From positions 1 through 64,000 of the forward strand of contig CACZUZ010000004.1 of assembly GCA_902784465.1 (NCBI GenBank): DNA of 64,000 nt. Reading direction: 5' to 3'. Of the stretch, positions 35,037 to 44,584 are shown one piece after another. The notes under the pieces are model-generated. The model searched no databases. It was not told where the DNA came from and worked only from the letters and a program-made list of their open reading frames with translations. Origin of the DNA: an uncultured Bacteroidota bacterium. GTDB lineage: Bacteria > Bacteroidota > Bacteroidia > Bacteroidales > P3. The position numbers were made by a program, and so were the translations under genes. Within the stretch, counting starts at the first letter, position 1. Every line of letters starts with the position of its first letter.

Positions 35037-35800
35037 AACCTCTCTTTATTATCACCAACGATGATGGTTACAACGCCAAAGGTATACATGCTTTGACCGA
35101 TGTTGCTCGTCAGTTGGGTGATGTTGTGGTTATGGCACCTGCTGGAAATGCTTCGGGACAGTCTCATTCTTTCACTGCCACCCGTCCTCTGAGGGTCAAC
35201 ACCATAAGCGAAGAGGAGGGTCTGAGCATCTACGCTTGTGACGGTACTCCCGTCGACTGCATCAAGGTCTGCGACCAGTTCTACTGTCCTCGCCGACCGT
35301 CGCTGGTGCTTTCAGGCATCAATCATGGCAGCAATTCGTCAATCAATGTTCTCTACTCCGGAACAATGGGTGCGGTGCTGGAAGCCTCCGTTGCCGGTTT
35401 TCCTGCCATCGGCTTCTCGCTGTTGGACCACAACCCCGACGCCGACTTCGGGCCGGCACTGCCCTTCGTGCGTAATATAATAGAGATGGTGCTTCAGAAG
35501 GGATTGCCCCAACGGGTGTCGCTGAATGTCAACATACCGGTTCCCACTGATGGTGTCATCAAGGGAATGAAACTATGCAGGCAGTCAGTAGCGAAATGGC
35601 TCAACAGTTATGAACGACTCATCGATCCCCACGGCCGTCCCTATTACTGGATAGCCGGACAGTTCGAGTGCGACGACAATGATGAGGGCACCGACCAATG
35701 GGCTTTGGAAAACGGATATGTCTCCATAGTACCCACAACCGCCGACTTTACCGCCTACAGCTTTTTGGAAAGCAGAGAGATTGCGAACCCTACAACCTAA
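35033..35800 (+). CDS. surE: 5'/3'-nucleotidase SurE
   Basis: Metal-dependent phosphatase acting on nucleoside monophosphates (255 residues, cytoplasmic). N-terminal metal site TNDDGYNAKGI (Asp9, Asp10), APAGNASGQSHS with the metal-binding Asn/Ser, GTPVDCIK, and SGINHGSNSSINVLYSGTMGAVLEA. The last codons and the stop lie in an AACCCTACAACCTAA array, so the C-terminal residues NPTT may be repeat-derived. Coupled to the DUF4340 gene upstream by a 4-bp overlap. Confidence 0.95.
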   Translation: MKPLFIITNDDGYNAKGIHALTDVARQLGDVVVMAPAGNASGQSHSFTATRPLRVNTISEEEGLSIYACDGTPVDCIKVCDQFYCPRRPSLVLSGINHGSNSSINVLYSGTMGAVLEASVAGFPAIGFSLLDHNPDADFGPALPFVRNIIEMVLQKGLPQRVSLNVNIPVPTDGVIKGMKLCRQSVAKWLNSYERLIDPHGRPYYWIAGQFECDDNDEGTDQWALENGYVSIVPTTADFTAYSFLESREIANPTT

Positions 35801-35831
35801 AACATTAACCGTAAAACATAAACCGCGAACC
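35785..35831. repeat. AAACCGTAAAACATAAACC-type array
   Basis: Short words (CTACAACCTAA, ACATTAACC, GTAAAACATAAACC) like those in the cvpA leader. It overlaps the surE stop codon and ends at the ATG of the next gene. Confidence 0.7.
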
Positions 35832-36119
35832 ATGTCTACTCCTAAAGATTTTTTAAAACAAGATAGTCCAATGACAGGCATTGTTGTGACGTTGGCATCA
35901 GAAGTGGCTGTCTGTGTGCTGCTATGGATAGGATTGCTTTTGGCAGGCATCAGTCCTGGCGAGCATCTTCGCTGGTTTGGTGCATGTTTCATCCCTCCTG
36001 TGCTCTTCCTCCGCTACTATGCAAAAAAGAATGACTACCCCAAAGTCACAAAGACCATAATCATCACCCTGTTTGTCACGTTCATATTATGGATGTTCGT
36101 ATGTGAGAGGGGAATGTAG
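35832..36119 (+). CDS. Small two- or three-helix membrane protein
   Basis: Hypothetical inner-membrane protein of 95 residues from the ATG at 35832; a longer reading from 35781 would be encoded by repeat and overlap surE, so it is rejected. Hydrophobic helices at about 14-38, 47-60 and 72-90, with SPGEHLRWFGACFIPPVLFLRYYAKKNDYPKV between. Proteins of this type, annotated without function, occur near surE and lpxB in Bacteroidota. Its last residues (CERGM) are written in ATGTGAG words that continue into the next array. Confidence 0.65.
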   Translation: MSTPKDFLKQDSPMTGIVVTLASEVAVCVLLWIGLLLAGISPGEHLRWFGACFIPPVLFLRYYAKKNDYPKVTKTIIITLFVTFILWMFVCERGM

Positions 36120-36120
36120 A

Positions 36121-36211
36121 ATGTGAGATGTGAGAAGTGAGATGTGAGAAGTGAGATGTGAGATGTGAGATGTGAGAAGTGAGATGTGAGATGTGAGATG
36201 TGAGATGTGAG
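36121..36211. repeat. ATGTGAG tandem array
   Basis: Thirteen contiguous 7-bp units ATGTGAG or AAGTGAG, starting directly after the stop codon of the 95-residue gene. Confidence 0.92.
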
Positions 36212-36239
36212 GGTATTGACCGTTAGCTATTGGTCGTAA

Positions 36240-36384
36240 TATCTGAAAATCCGAATATCCAATCATCCGAATATCCGAAAATCCAATCATCCGAAAATCC
36301 AATAATCTGAATATCTGAAAATCCGAATATCCAAATATCCGAACATCCGAATATCCGAATATCCAATCATCCGAAAATCCAAAA
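36240..36384. repeat. ATCCGAATATCC tandem array upstream of lpxB
   Basis: About eighteen 8-bp words (ATCCGAAA, ATCCGAAT, ATCCAATC) ending seven bases before the lpxB start codon. Together with 36121-36211 it makes up nearly all of the 271-bp gap; no promoter match is visible. Confidence 0.92.
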
Positions 36385-36390
36385 CAGATA

Positions 36391-37512
<1,122 letters not shown>

Positions 37513-37609
37513 TCCTCGGATGGCGATGGTCTTATTATTCCTGCCCCGCAATATTTTTTTGTTTTTTTTGTTAATTATAATAAAAATAACCAATCAATCC
37601 AATACAACA

Positions 37610-38137
37610 ATGAAAAAACTATTTTCAATTATGATGGTCGCCTTCGCATTGACAGCTATGGTGGCCTGCGACAAAGAAGACAATGGCGACGGCAGCAATG
37701 GCGGCAACAACAACAACGGTGTGCCGACGCTGAATATCGCCGACAACACGATGGTCTATGATGGCGTGACCTACCCATTGCGAGCGACGGGTCTTCTGAC
37801 GGCGGAATCCGCAGATGGGGACACCATATTTTCCTTCGATGCATGGCACACCCCCGAGGCGATGTGGGGCAAGACCATCAACCTCGTCTCTCCCGCCGAG
37901 AATGATAGCTACGGATTCATGACGTGGGGCTCGGTGCTCGAGATGCAATGCTCATGCTATTGGGAGGACGACGCGGTCAGGTTCTATGGGATTATTGATG
38001 GTCATGAATATGATAATGAGTGCGTTTTCACTAAAGGCACCTTCGGCATTTACGGCGACGACGACACAAAAACCATCATTCTCGATTGCGTGCTTAAGAA
38101 CGGCAAAACGCTCCAGTTGAAATTTGTCTCGATTTAA
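37610..38137 (+). CDS. Hypothetical lipoprotein
   Basis: Predicted lipoprotein of 175 residues from the ATG at 37610; the upstream in-frame ATG at 37520 is rejected because it adds AT-rich leader coding before a clear signal peptide (MKKLFSIMMVAFALTAMVAC, lipobox Cys20). A Gly/Asn spacer (GDGSNGGNNNNG) would lift the mature domain off the membrane; the domain is beta-rich with an acidic surface (YGDDDTKTIILDCVLKNGKTLQLKFVS). No family recognised. A stem-loop follows its stop codon. Confidence 0.75.
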   Translation: MKKLFSIMMVAFALTAMVACDKEDNGDGSNGGNNNNGVPTLNIADNTMVYDGVTYPLRATGLLTAESADGDTIFSFDAWHTPEAMWGKTINLVSPAENDSYGFMTWGSVLEMQCSCYWEDDAVRFYGIIDGHEYDNECVFTKGTFGIYGDDDTKTIILDCVLKNGKTLQLKFVSI

Positions 38138-38179
38138 GAAACTGGTAACAGCCAGTCGAGAAAATAGCTGTATTCTAAC

Positions 38180-38227
38180 AACGCCGCCGACGGGACACAA
38201 TATTATCTTGTTGGCGGCGTTATCTTT
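38180..38227 (+). terminator. Stem-loop after lipoprotein gene
   Basis: AACGCCGCC (38180-38188) pairs perfectly with GGCGGCGTT (38213-38221) across a 24-nt loop, followed by ATCTTT. The loop is long and the T-run weak, so termination strength is uncertain. Confidence 0.55.
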
Positions 38228-38293
38228 GGTGACGATAAAGTGAAATGATACATGAAATAAGTTGTTGATTATTAATTAAGTGACATCTTGATA

Positions 38294-38309
38294 TGTTTCA
38301 CGTAAAACA
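38294..38309 (+). other. parS-like site
   Basis: TGTTTCACGTAAAACA differs at one position from the widely conserved 16-bp parS palindrome (TGTTTCACGTGAAACA). It lies 15 bp before the start codon of the SpoIID-like gene and 12 kb from parAB. A single mismatch, and overlap with a possible promoter element (TATGTTTC), leave doubt. Confidence 0.45.
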
Positions 38310-38324
38310 ATAAACGTTACTAAC

Positions 38325-39662
38325 ATGGTAAAACGGATTATCAAATTATTGTGCCTGACACTTTTCCTGACTCTTTCTACTGCCACCTTTGCCGAGAGGG
38401 TCACCGTGCGGCTCTTCTCCAACAACCGCATCGAGGCTATCTATGTTTCCTTCGACCTCGGCATCTACTCGCTTTATGGCGACAGCCAACTCCTTGAACC
38501 CGAATTGGGTGAAGGAATGACTGTAGAGGTGAAACCCGCCGCCAATGGAGTCTCTATCGCCGTAAACGGCTACAACTACGGCACATTCCAAACCGCTGTC
38601 ATGCGTGCCACCGACACTGCCTGCATTCTCTGCCTCAACCCCAAAGGGGTCAAGCAACGCACCTACGAAGGCGATTTGCTAATCTCTGCCTTTGACCGAA
38701 GCAACCTCAAGATTATCAATGACGTTGATTTCGAAACCTATCTCGCAGGCGTTGTGCAATCCGAAATCTACGGCACAAATAGCGACATATTCCGTGTGCA
38801 GGCTATCATATCCCGCACCTGGGCGCTCCGCAACATGAAGAAGCACAAGGCCGATGGCTACAATTTCTGCGACTACGTCCATTGCCAGGCATACCAGAAC
38901 CGCTGCGTGCGACCTGATATTATGCTGGGTACCATGCAATCCAGTGGTGAGACCATTGTGGACAAGGATGGCAACCTTATCGATACCCCTTTTCATTCCA
39001 ATTCCGGCGGACAGACCGCCAACTCGGAGGATGTATGGCGTGCGGCATTGCCATACCTGAGGTCGGTGAAGGATACATTCTCATTCCACATGAGGCAGAG
39101 CGACTGGACTAAAGTGATTTCCAAAGACAAGTGGCTTAACTATTTTGCCAAGACCCACAAGCTGAACACACAAGATGCAAGTGTACGCAACACCTTGCTC
39201 ACATTCACCCAAAACGAGCGCCAGGCAAAAATCATGGGCGTACAGCTTACACGTGTGCGTACCGACTTCGGTCTGAAATCAACCTTTTTCACTGTCACTA
39301 CCGACCCCAAGAGCGGCGACGTGGTTCTCAATGGGCATGGCTATGGCCACGGTGTGGGTCTGAGCCAGGAAGGCACCATCCGCATGGTAGGTCTTGGCAT
39401 AGCCTACGACTCAATAATCCGCCATTATTACTCTGGCGCTAAAATCCACTACGACCCATCGGTATCGCAACGCTACGTGCAGAACTTTGTCACCGAAATC
39501 ACCAAGATTATTGAGGAGGACAAGGCCAATCCTGGCAAGAAGAAGTCAAAGAAAGACGACTGGCTGGGCAAACTATTCCGTGTCCGCGACCGCATGGATC
39601 GCGAAGAGGAGTACGATCCCGAAAAGGATTTGAAAGAGGGTGAGATGAAGGTGGAATGGTAA
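38325..39662 (+). CDS. SpoIID/LytB domain protein
   Basis: Secreted cell-wall enzyme of the SpoIID family (445 residues), likely a lytic transglycosylase acting on denuded glycan strands. Signal peptide (about 1-23, ATFAE); beta-rich N-terminal part; SpoIID domain (about 125-365) with LAGVVQSEIYG, VQAIISRTWAL, FHSNSGGQTANSEDVW and GHGYGHGVGLSQEG; basic then acidic C-terminal tail. In non-sporulating Bacteroidota the family is thought to act in peptidoglycan remodelling. The upstream gap has the parS-like site. Confidence 0.88.
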   Translation: MVKRIIKLLCLTLFLTLSTATFAERVTVRLFSNNRIEAIYVSFDLGIYSLYGDSQLLEPELGEGMTVEVKPAANGVSIAVNGYNYGTFQTAVMRATDTACILCLNPKGVKQRTYEGDLLISAFDRSNLKIINDVDFETYLAGVVQSEIYGTNSDIFRVQAIISRTWALRNMKKHKADGYNFCDYVHCQAYQNRCVRPDIMLGTMQSSGETIVDKDGNLIDTPFHSNSGGQTANSEDVWRAALPYLRSVKDTFSFHMRQSDWTKVISKDKWLNYFAKTHKLNTQDASVRNTLLTFTQNERQAKIMGVQLTRVRTDFGLKSTFFTVTTDPKSGDVVLNGHGYGHGVGLSQEGTIRMVGLGIAYDSIIRHYYSGAKIHYDPSVSQRYVQNFVTEITKIIEEDKANPGKKKSKKDDWLGKLFRVRDRMDREEEYDPEKDLKEGEMKVEW

Positions 39663-39703
39663 GAGACAAATGGGAAAGCCGAGAATGGTTAGGTATCTGA
39701 AGC

Positions 39704-40495
39704 TCAGATGATATGGAGATTCTGGAGGGCATGTAGAATGCCCTCGGAGTCGGCATCGTCGGTGACGTAGTCGGCATGCTGCTTAACAATGTCGGCGGCG
39801 TTGCCCATAGCAACACCAGTGCCGACATAGTCCAGCATCTCTATGTCGTTGGCTCCGTCGCCGAAGGCCATAGTCTCCTCGCGGTCAATGCCATAGTGTT
39901 TCAGTATACATTCTATTCCAACAGCTTTGCTGCTATCGTCGGGAATGACATCGGTGAATGCCGTATGCCAGCGTGGCATACGGCAGTGGTTAAGAATGGA
40001 GAGAACCTTTTCGTCGTCAGCAGCCGGCTGCATGGCGATGAACTGATAGGGGGTAGATGATGATTCCTCTTCGCAGGATAGATAGAGTTCCTTGATTGGC
40101 TTGATGGGTGGCATGTCGAAGCCGAGCTGGTCGTGCAGCCGCATGACAGCATCATCTATGCGGTTGATAAACATCTCGTTCTCAGTGAAACACATGGTTA
40201 CAAGATTATGCTGTTCCACATATTCGAGCCACTGTCTACAGTCGTCGGTGTTGATAGGGTTACGCAGTATTATCTGGTTGTCGCCAACAGCACACAGCCC
40301 TCCATTGACAGTGATGTAGCCATCGAAAGTGAGCTGCATTGGAGGAATGAGTACGCGAGGACGTCCAGAAGAGATGAAAGTGCGTATGCCCTTTGCTCGA
40401 AGCTGACGGAAGGCTTCGATAGTGCCTGGAAGTATACTGCGTGTGCGGTAGCTAAGCAGAGTTCCGTCGATGTCGAAAAATATAGCGCGAATCAA
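39704..40495 (-). CDS. Cof-type HAD-IIB family hydrolase
   Basis: Cytoplasmic phosphatase (263 residues) of the HAD superfamily, acting on sugar phosphates or similar small molecules. Motif I FFDIDGTLL (about 6-14), motif II SSGRP, a C2B cap (about 80-185), motif III Lys in DDSSKAVGIECIL, and motif IV AFGDGANDIEML. It is the last gene of the minus-strand run, 10 bp after the M6 protease gene. Substrate unknown. Confidence 0.92.
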   Translation of the reverse strand: MIRAIFFDIDGTLLSYRTRSILPGTIEAFRQLRAKGIRTFISSGRPRVLIPPMQLTFDGYITVNGGLCAVGDNQIILRNPINTDDCRQWLEYVEQHNLVTMCFTENEMFINRIDDAVMRLHDQLGFDMPPIKPIKELYLSCEEESSSTPYQFIAMQPAADDEKVLSILNHCRMPRWHTAFTDVIPDDSSKAVGIECILKHYGIDREETMAFGDGANDIEMLDYVGTGVAMGNAADIVKQHADYVTDDADSEGILHALQNLHII

Positions 40496-40505
40496 AATAT
40501 ATAGT

Positions 40506-43172
40506 TTAGTGGTTGATAATCACCTTTTGTGGTAGTTGCCCCTGAATGCGGACTATGTACAAGCCTGGGGCGTTTTTGAAGTTGAAAGAGGATTGTTGTC
40601 TGTCGCATGTCGAGGAGAGAACTATTTGTCCGAGGGTGTTCAGAACGTCAATATGACGTCCTTGTGCCCCTTCAACGATTATCTGTCCGGCATTGCTGTA
40701 TACTTTCACACAGTCGGCACCCTCTTCGATACCGGCATTAATGGGATGGAAGAAGGCTCGGTAGGTGACATCCCCAGTGACAATGTCGGTGAAGGGATTA
40801 TCGGTTATATGCTCGGAATTGTAGTTCTTGCGCCAGTAGTCGAAGACGTAGCCCTCGGCGGCCGTAGCACTGATGGTGATGCTTGCTCCGTAAGGTACTG
40901 AGCTGCTTCCAGTCACTGTTCCATACTCTTCCTGTCCGCTGGCTGTGATTACACGCACAGAATATTGTAATGGAGCGAAAATAGCGGTGATGAGGCTGTC
41001 TCCAGTAACGGTGATGGAGCGTCGCTGCTCGTAAGAAGTGATGTCGTCGTCATCTTCTGGGCCGTTGTAGGGACCGTCGTGCCAACCGACGAAGGTGTAG
41101 TTGTCCATCTCTTGTGCAAGAATACTGATGGTGGTGCCCTCGTTAAAGGTGCCGCCGCCGCTGACATGGTTGATGGTGTCGCAACTCTGCACGGTGATGG
41201 TGTATTGGGGTGGAATGTATCGTTCGCAGGGGTCGTTGATGGTGCCGATGATGGTGCTTTCGGTGGCATGTCCTATGTTTTTCCATACAGAGCTGTCGGC
41301 GAGGGTGATTTTAAAACCACATTCGCTGTGAGCCACACCGCCGTACCATCTCACAACTATAGGTTGACGGCAGAAACGCAGACTCTTGGTTTCGCGTACT
41401 GTGCCATCACCCATGCTGGTGGCAGCAAGTTGCTGACCATCCTGGGTTTCGAACGAGAGGTAGGCTCCGTTCCAGGTGTCTCCCATATAGTCAGTCATCT
41501 CGACGGTAACGGTGCATCCAGTGTCGCCACAGTCGGACACGACAGGACGGTGTGGAGTGTAGGTGAAGCTGATGGCGCTCCCAGCCTGTGAGATATTGCT
41601 TATCTCGATGGTAGTGTCGATAACGTTACCCGTAAGCCAGGGGTAGGGGTCGGTGTTGGCAGAAAAAGAGGTACGTCCGGCATTGGCGCTGAAAAAAGCC
41701 TGTGAAATATGACCGCCGGTGAATTGGTCGCTGCCTCCGGGACGGAAGATGTAGACTTCGTCGAAATAGTTGACACCGTCGAAGTTGGCGCAACCACCGT
41801 AGCGGCTGTCGATGCGGTAGATGAGTAGACCACTACCACCAAGTCCAGTCTCGAACAGTTCTGTATTGTCACGATATTCAAGCATGTACCATTGCGCTGG
41901 GTCGGCCGACTGGATGCGGTAGCACTGGTTGAGAGTGTGGATGCTGTCGCCAACAGAATTAAGGGTGTAGGTGCCGGCCTCAGTAATTTCGGGTATGGTG
42001 TCAATCCATTTGCCGTATTGCATCTTCATGTACATGCCCATGTGTTGGGGTGGAGTGGTGTTGTTGCACATGAGGTCCCAGCTGCCTACGCTCGATATGT
42101 CGGTATAGTTTTCGTAGTGGTAGAGGTCGGGGGCACCAAGGGTGTGGAACATCTCGTGGCAGAAGGTGGAGGTGCTGAAATAGTGACTTCCGCTGCCCTC
42201 GAGCTGCAGGTTGAAAGTGTAGACGCGCTTGCCGTTGATGTAGACCTCGCGGTCGAAGAGGCTCCATTTATGAGGCCAGAGGAGCTCGCTCCATCCAGTG
42301 TAGGTGCCCTTGACAACGAAACAGATGTTGTCGACCATATCGTCATTGTCCATGTCGAGGTTAAGGTCGGAAGGGATGAGGTTGTTGTTGGTCACATAAT
42401 GCACCGCACGCTGAAGAAGGTCGAACTCGCGCATACGGCGAGAGTTGTCGTCCTGATAGCCGTTGGGGTTGGTGGTGGCGTTGTAGGGCATATAGTAGCT
42501 GCGGGGCTCAGTGTCCTGGTAGCTTATGATGCTGTCGCCATTGGCTTCGGGGAAGAAATAGGTTTTTATACGCAGTTGGCTGTAGGAGGCACGCCAGAAA
42601 TAGTTGTGCATCGAGATGGAGTTGGCCGAGGAATCGTTGAACATTGATTCGATGGTGGAGTAGGGGGTGGCAATCTCGTCATCGTCGGAGAAACGGATGA
42701 AGATGACCACATTATTGATAATGCCGCGGTTACGGCTGGATATGGCTTTCGAAGACGAGGAGTTGCCGTTGGCTAGGGCATTGGGAAGGTATTGTGTCGG
42801 AATTTCCCATTTCTTGTATTTGGCTGCAACAGTGCTAGGCGAGGCAACGATGTTGTTGTCAATACCAAGGGTTGACGGTTCAACAGTTCCAACTATGTGG
42901 TTGGTGGCCACCACTTCCCAGTCGCTGTGACTGTCGTCCCATTGGCGGTCGGCATAGACATACCAGCCGGTAGATGGGCTTTGGACGATGGTGTAGCCAT
43001 TGGCATCGTGGAGACGATGGTAGTACTCGTCGCCAGAGATAAAGCAGTTCAGCGTGTCGCCATTTGGCTGCAGACGTTTGACAGGCATGTTGCGGACAGG
43101 CGCGGCGTTGGCATCAGTGATGATGGATAATTGAAAACAGAAAATCAAGAAGGCAAAAATGATCTTTTTCAT
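40506..43172 (-). CDS. M6 family metalloprotease with T9SS sorting domain
   Basis: Large secreted zinc protease (888 residues). Signal peptide (about 1-23, DANAA), M6 catalytic domain with HEMFHTLGAPDLYH (HExxHxxGxxD, about 338) and the Met-turn region DLMCNN, then a beta-sandwich, two repeats related to the InlB/List_Bact family (about 690-830; VTITVQSCD.., FVGWHDG, FDYWRKNY), and a C-terminal T9SS type A sorting domain (VYSNAGQIIVEGAQG ... GLYIVRIQGQLPQKVIINH). It should cross the outer membrane by type IX secretion and be attached or released. It overlaps the MATE gene upstream by 4 bp. Confidence 0.93.
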   Translation of the reverse strand: MKKIIFAFLIFCFQLSIITDANAAPVRNMPVKRLQPNGDTLNCFISGDEYYHRLHDANGYTIVQSPSTGWYVYADRQWDDSHSDWEVVATNHIVGTVEPSTLGIDNNIVASPSTVAAKYKKWEIPTQYLPNALANGNSSSSKAISSRNRGIINNVVIFIRFSDDDEIATPYSTIESMFNDSSANSISMHNYFWRASYSQLRIKTYFFPEANGDSIISYQDTEPRSYYMPYNATTNPNGYQDDNSRRMREFDLLQRAVHYVTNNNLIPSDLNLDMDNDDMVDNICFVVKGTYTGWSELLWPHKWSLFDREVYINGKRVYTFNLQLEGSGSHYFSTSTFCHEMFHTLGAPDLYHYENYTDISSVGSWDLMCNNTTPPQHMGMYMKMQYGKWIDTIPEITEAGTYTLNSVGDSIHTLNQCYRIQSADPAQWYMLEYRDNTELFETGLGGSGLLIYRIDSRYGGCANFDGVNYFDEVYIFRPGGSDQFTGGHISQAFFSANAGRTSFSANTDPYPWLTGNVIDTTIEISNISQAGSAISFTYTPHRPVVSDCGDTGCTVTVEMTDYMGDTWNGAYLSFETQDGQQLAATSMGDGTVRETKSLRFCRQPIVVRWYGGVAHSECGFKITLADSSVWKNIGHATESTIIGTINDPCERYIPPQYTITVQSCDTINHVSGGGTFNEGTTISILAQEMDNYTFVGWHDGPYNGPEDDDDITSYEQRRSITVTGDSLITAIFAPLQYSVRVITASGQEEYGTVTGSSSVPYGASITISATAAEGYVFDYWRKNYNSEHITDNPFTDIVTGDVTYRAFFHPINAGIEEGADCVKVYSNAGQIIVEGAQGRHIDVLNTLGQIVLSSTCDRQQSSFNFKNAPGLYIVRIQGQLPQKVIINH

Positions 43173-44584
43173 TGTGATGTTTTGTTATAAACGGATTTGT
43201 TGAGCAAAATGGCTTGTGATATGCCTCGAGCGGCAAGGTAGACCATGAATGAGAACCAGAGAATGTTGTTTTGTTGATATGATGATATGCTTGATGTTGA
43301 TATGTTTAATGGAAGATTGAGCAGTATATAGTACAGCACGAAAAAGGCGGCGGTGGAGATGAACATGGTGTTGCGCATGGCTCTGGATGCTGTGGCTCCT
43401 ACGAAGATGCCGTCGAAGAGGAATGCCGCAAAGCCACAGACGGGTATGATGAGCGTCCAGAACAGGAAGGGGCGGGAAGCGTTGATGATGTCTGGTTTGT
43501 CGCTGAAGATGCGTAGTATGTCGACGCCGAAGAGGGCATAGCTTGCTGTGAAAAGGAGAGTGAGCGCCAAACCCCATCCGAGGAGATGGCGCACGGAACT
43601 GACGAGGCTGCGTCGGTCATGGGCACCAATGTATTTGCCCACGAGCGATTCGCCGGCGTAGGCGAAGCCGTCCATGATGTAGCTGAAAAGCATGAAGAAC
43701 TGCATCAGGAGCGCGTCGACGGCAAGAATCTGGTCACTGATGCGTCCCGATTCGGAGGTGATGAAGGTGAAGACTGCTGCGAGACAAACGGTACGCAGGA
43801 AAATGTCACCATTGACGCGGAAGAAATGCTTCATGCTCTCCCAACGGAGTATGTCGCGCCACAAGGTCGGATGATCGGATTTTCGGATTTTCGGATTTTC
43901 GGATTTTCGGATTTTCGGATTTTCGGATGATTGGGTTTTGAAGAAACGACGGAAAATCTTGCCGTAGCGTGTGACGACAAAAAACAGACCTACGGCGAGT
44001 CCGCTGTACTGTGCAATGACTGTGCCCAAGGCGACACCGCGGATGTCCCAGTGGAAGACAAGAACGAAGAGCAGGCTGCAGAGGATGTTTATGCAGTTGA
44101 TGAAAATGGCAATCCACATGGGTAGGCGGGAGTTCTGCATGCCAATGAACCAGCCTTTCACGGCATAGAGGCCGAGGGTGGCAGGTGCTGCCCAGATGCG
44201 GATGAAGAAATAGGAGAGTGCCAGTGTTAATACCGTAGGGCTGGCGTTGAAGATGAGCTTAGAGAGCAGCGCAATAGGGTATTGCAACACGATGAGGATG
44301 GCTGCAATGGCAAGGGCAATGACAAAGGCACGGATAAAAACGCGCACCGCCTCGTCGAGGCGGCGCGCTCCGTATGCTTGTGCAGTAAATCCACTGGTGC
44401 CCATACGCAAGAAGCCGAAGTTCCAGTAGATGAGGTTGAAAATCTGTGTGCCTATGGCTATGGCACCGATGTGGGACTCACTGAGCCGGCCCACAATGGC
44501 AGTATCGACCATGCCTAATAGCGGCACGGTGATATTGGTGATAATGTTGGGTAGGGCCAGCTGCAGTATTTTCTTGTTCATCAC
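43169..44584 (-). CDS. MATE family efflux transporter with repeat-encoded inserts
   Basis: Cation-coupled multidrug exporter of the inner membrane (471 residues, 12 helices in two bundles). Family signatures: PNIITNITVPLLGMVDTAIVGRL at the start and RISDQILAVDALLMQFFMLFSYIMDGFAYAGESLVGK in the second half. The loop joining the halves holds SENPKIRKSENPKIRKSDHP (about 219-238), encoded by an 8-bp CGGATTTT array. A second non-conserved NISTSSISSYQQ near residue 427 is written in TTGATATG words. Both lie in loops. Located between an Omp28 lipoprotein gene and the M6 protease gene, overlapping the latter by 4 bp. Confidence 0.92.
   Translation of the reverse strand: MMNKKILQLALPNIITNITVPLLGMVDTAIVGRLSESHIGAIAIGTQIFNLIYWNFGFLRMGTSGFTAQAYGARRLDEAVRVFIRAFVIALAIAAILIVLQYPIALLSKLIFNASPTVLTLALSYFFIRIWAAPATLGLYAVKGWFIGMQNSRLPMWIAIFINCINILCSLLFVLVFHWDIRGVALGTVIAQYSGLAVGLFFVVTRYGKIFRRFFKTQSSENPKIRKSENPKIRKSDHPTLWRDILRWESMKHFFRVNGDIFLRTVCLAAVFTFITSESGRISDQILAVDALLMQFFMLFSYIMDGFAYAGESLVGKYIGAHDRRSLVSSVRHLLGWGLALTLLFTASYALFGVDILRIFSDKPDIINASRPFLFWTLIIPVCGFAAFLFDGIFVGATASRAMRNTMFISTAAFFVLYYILLNLPLNISTSSISSYQQNNILWFSFMVYLAARGISQAILLNKSVYNKTSQ
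43272..43305 (-). repeat. TTGATATG-like repeat inside MATE gene
   Basis: GTTGATATGATGATATGCTTGATG-type words (about four units, about 8 bp) encode a hydrophilic insert between the last helices. Related words occur at 976-1000, 6669-6690 and 47172-47205. Confidence 0.55.
43873..43930 (-). repeat. CGGATTTT octad array inside MATE gene
   Basis: More than six 8-bp units, read in frame on the minus strand as alternating SENPKIRK peptides in the cytoplasmic loop between the two transporter halves. Confidence 0.93.

Noticed and set aside
36087..36302. 71-codon frame antisense across the ATGTGAG array
   Set aside because: Product is a simple HLTSHIS repeat produced by the heptads.
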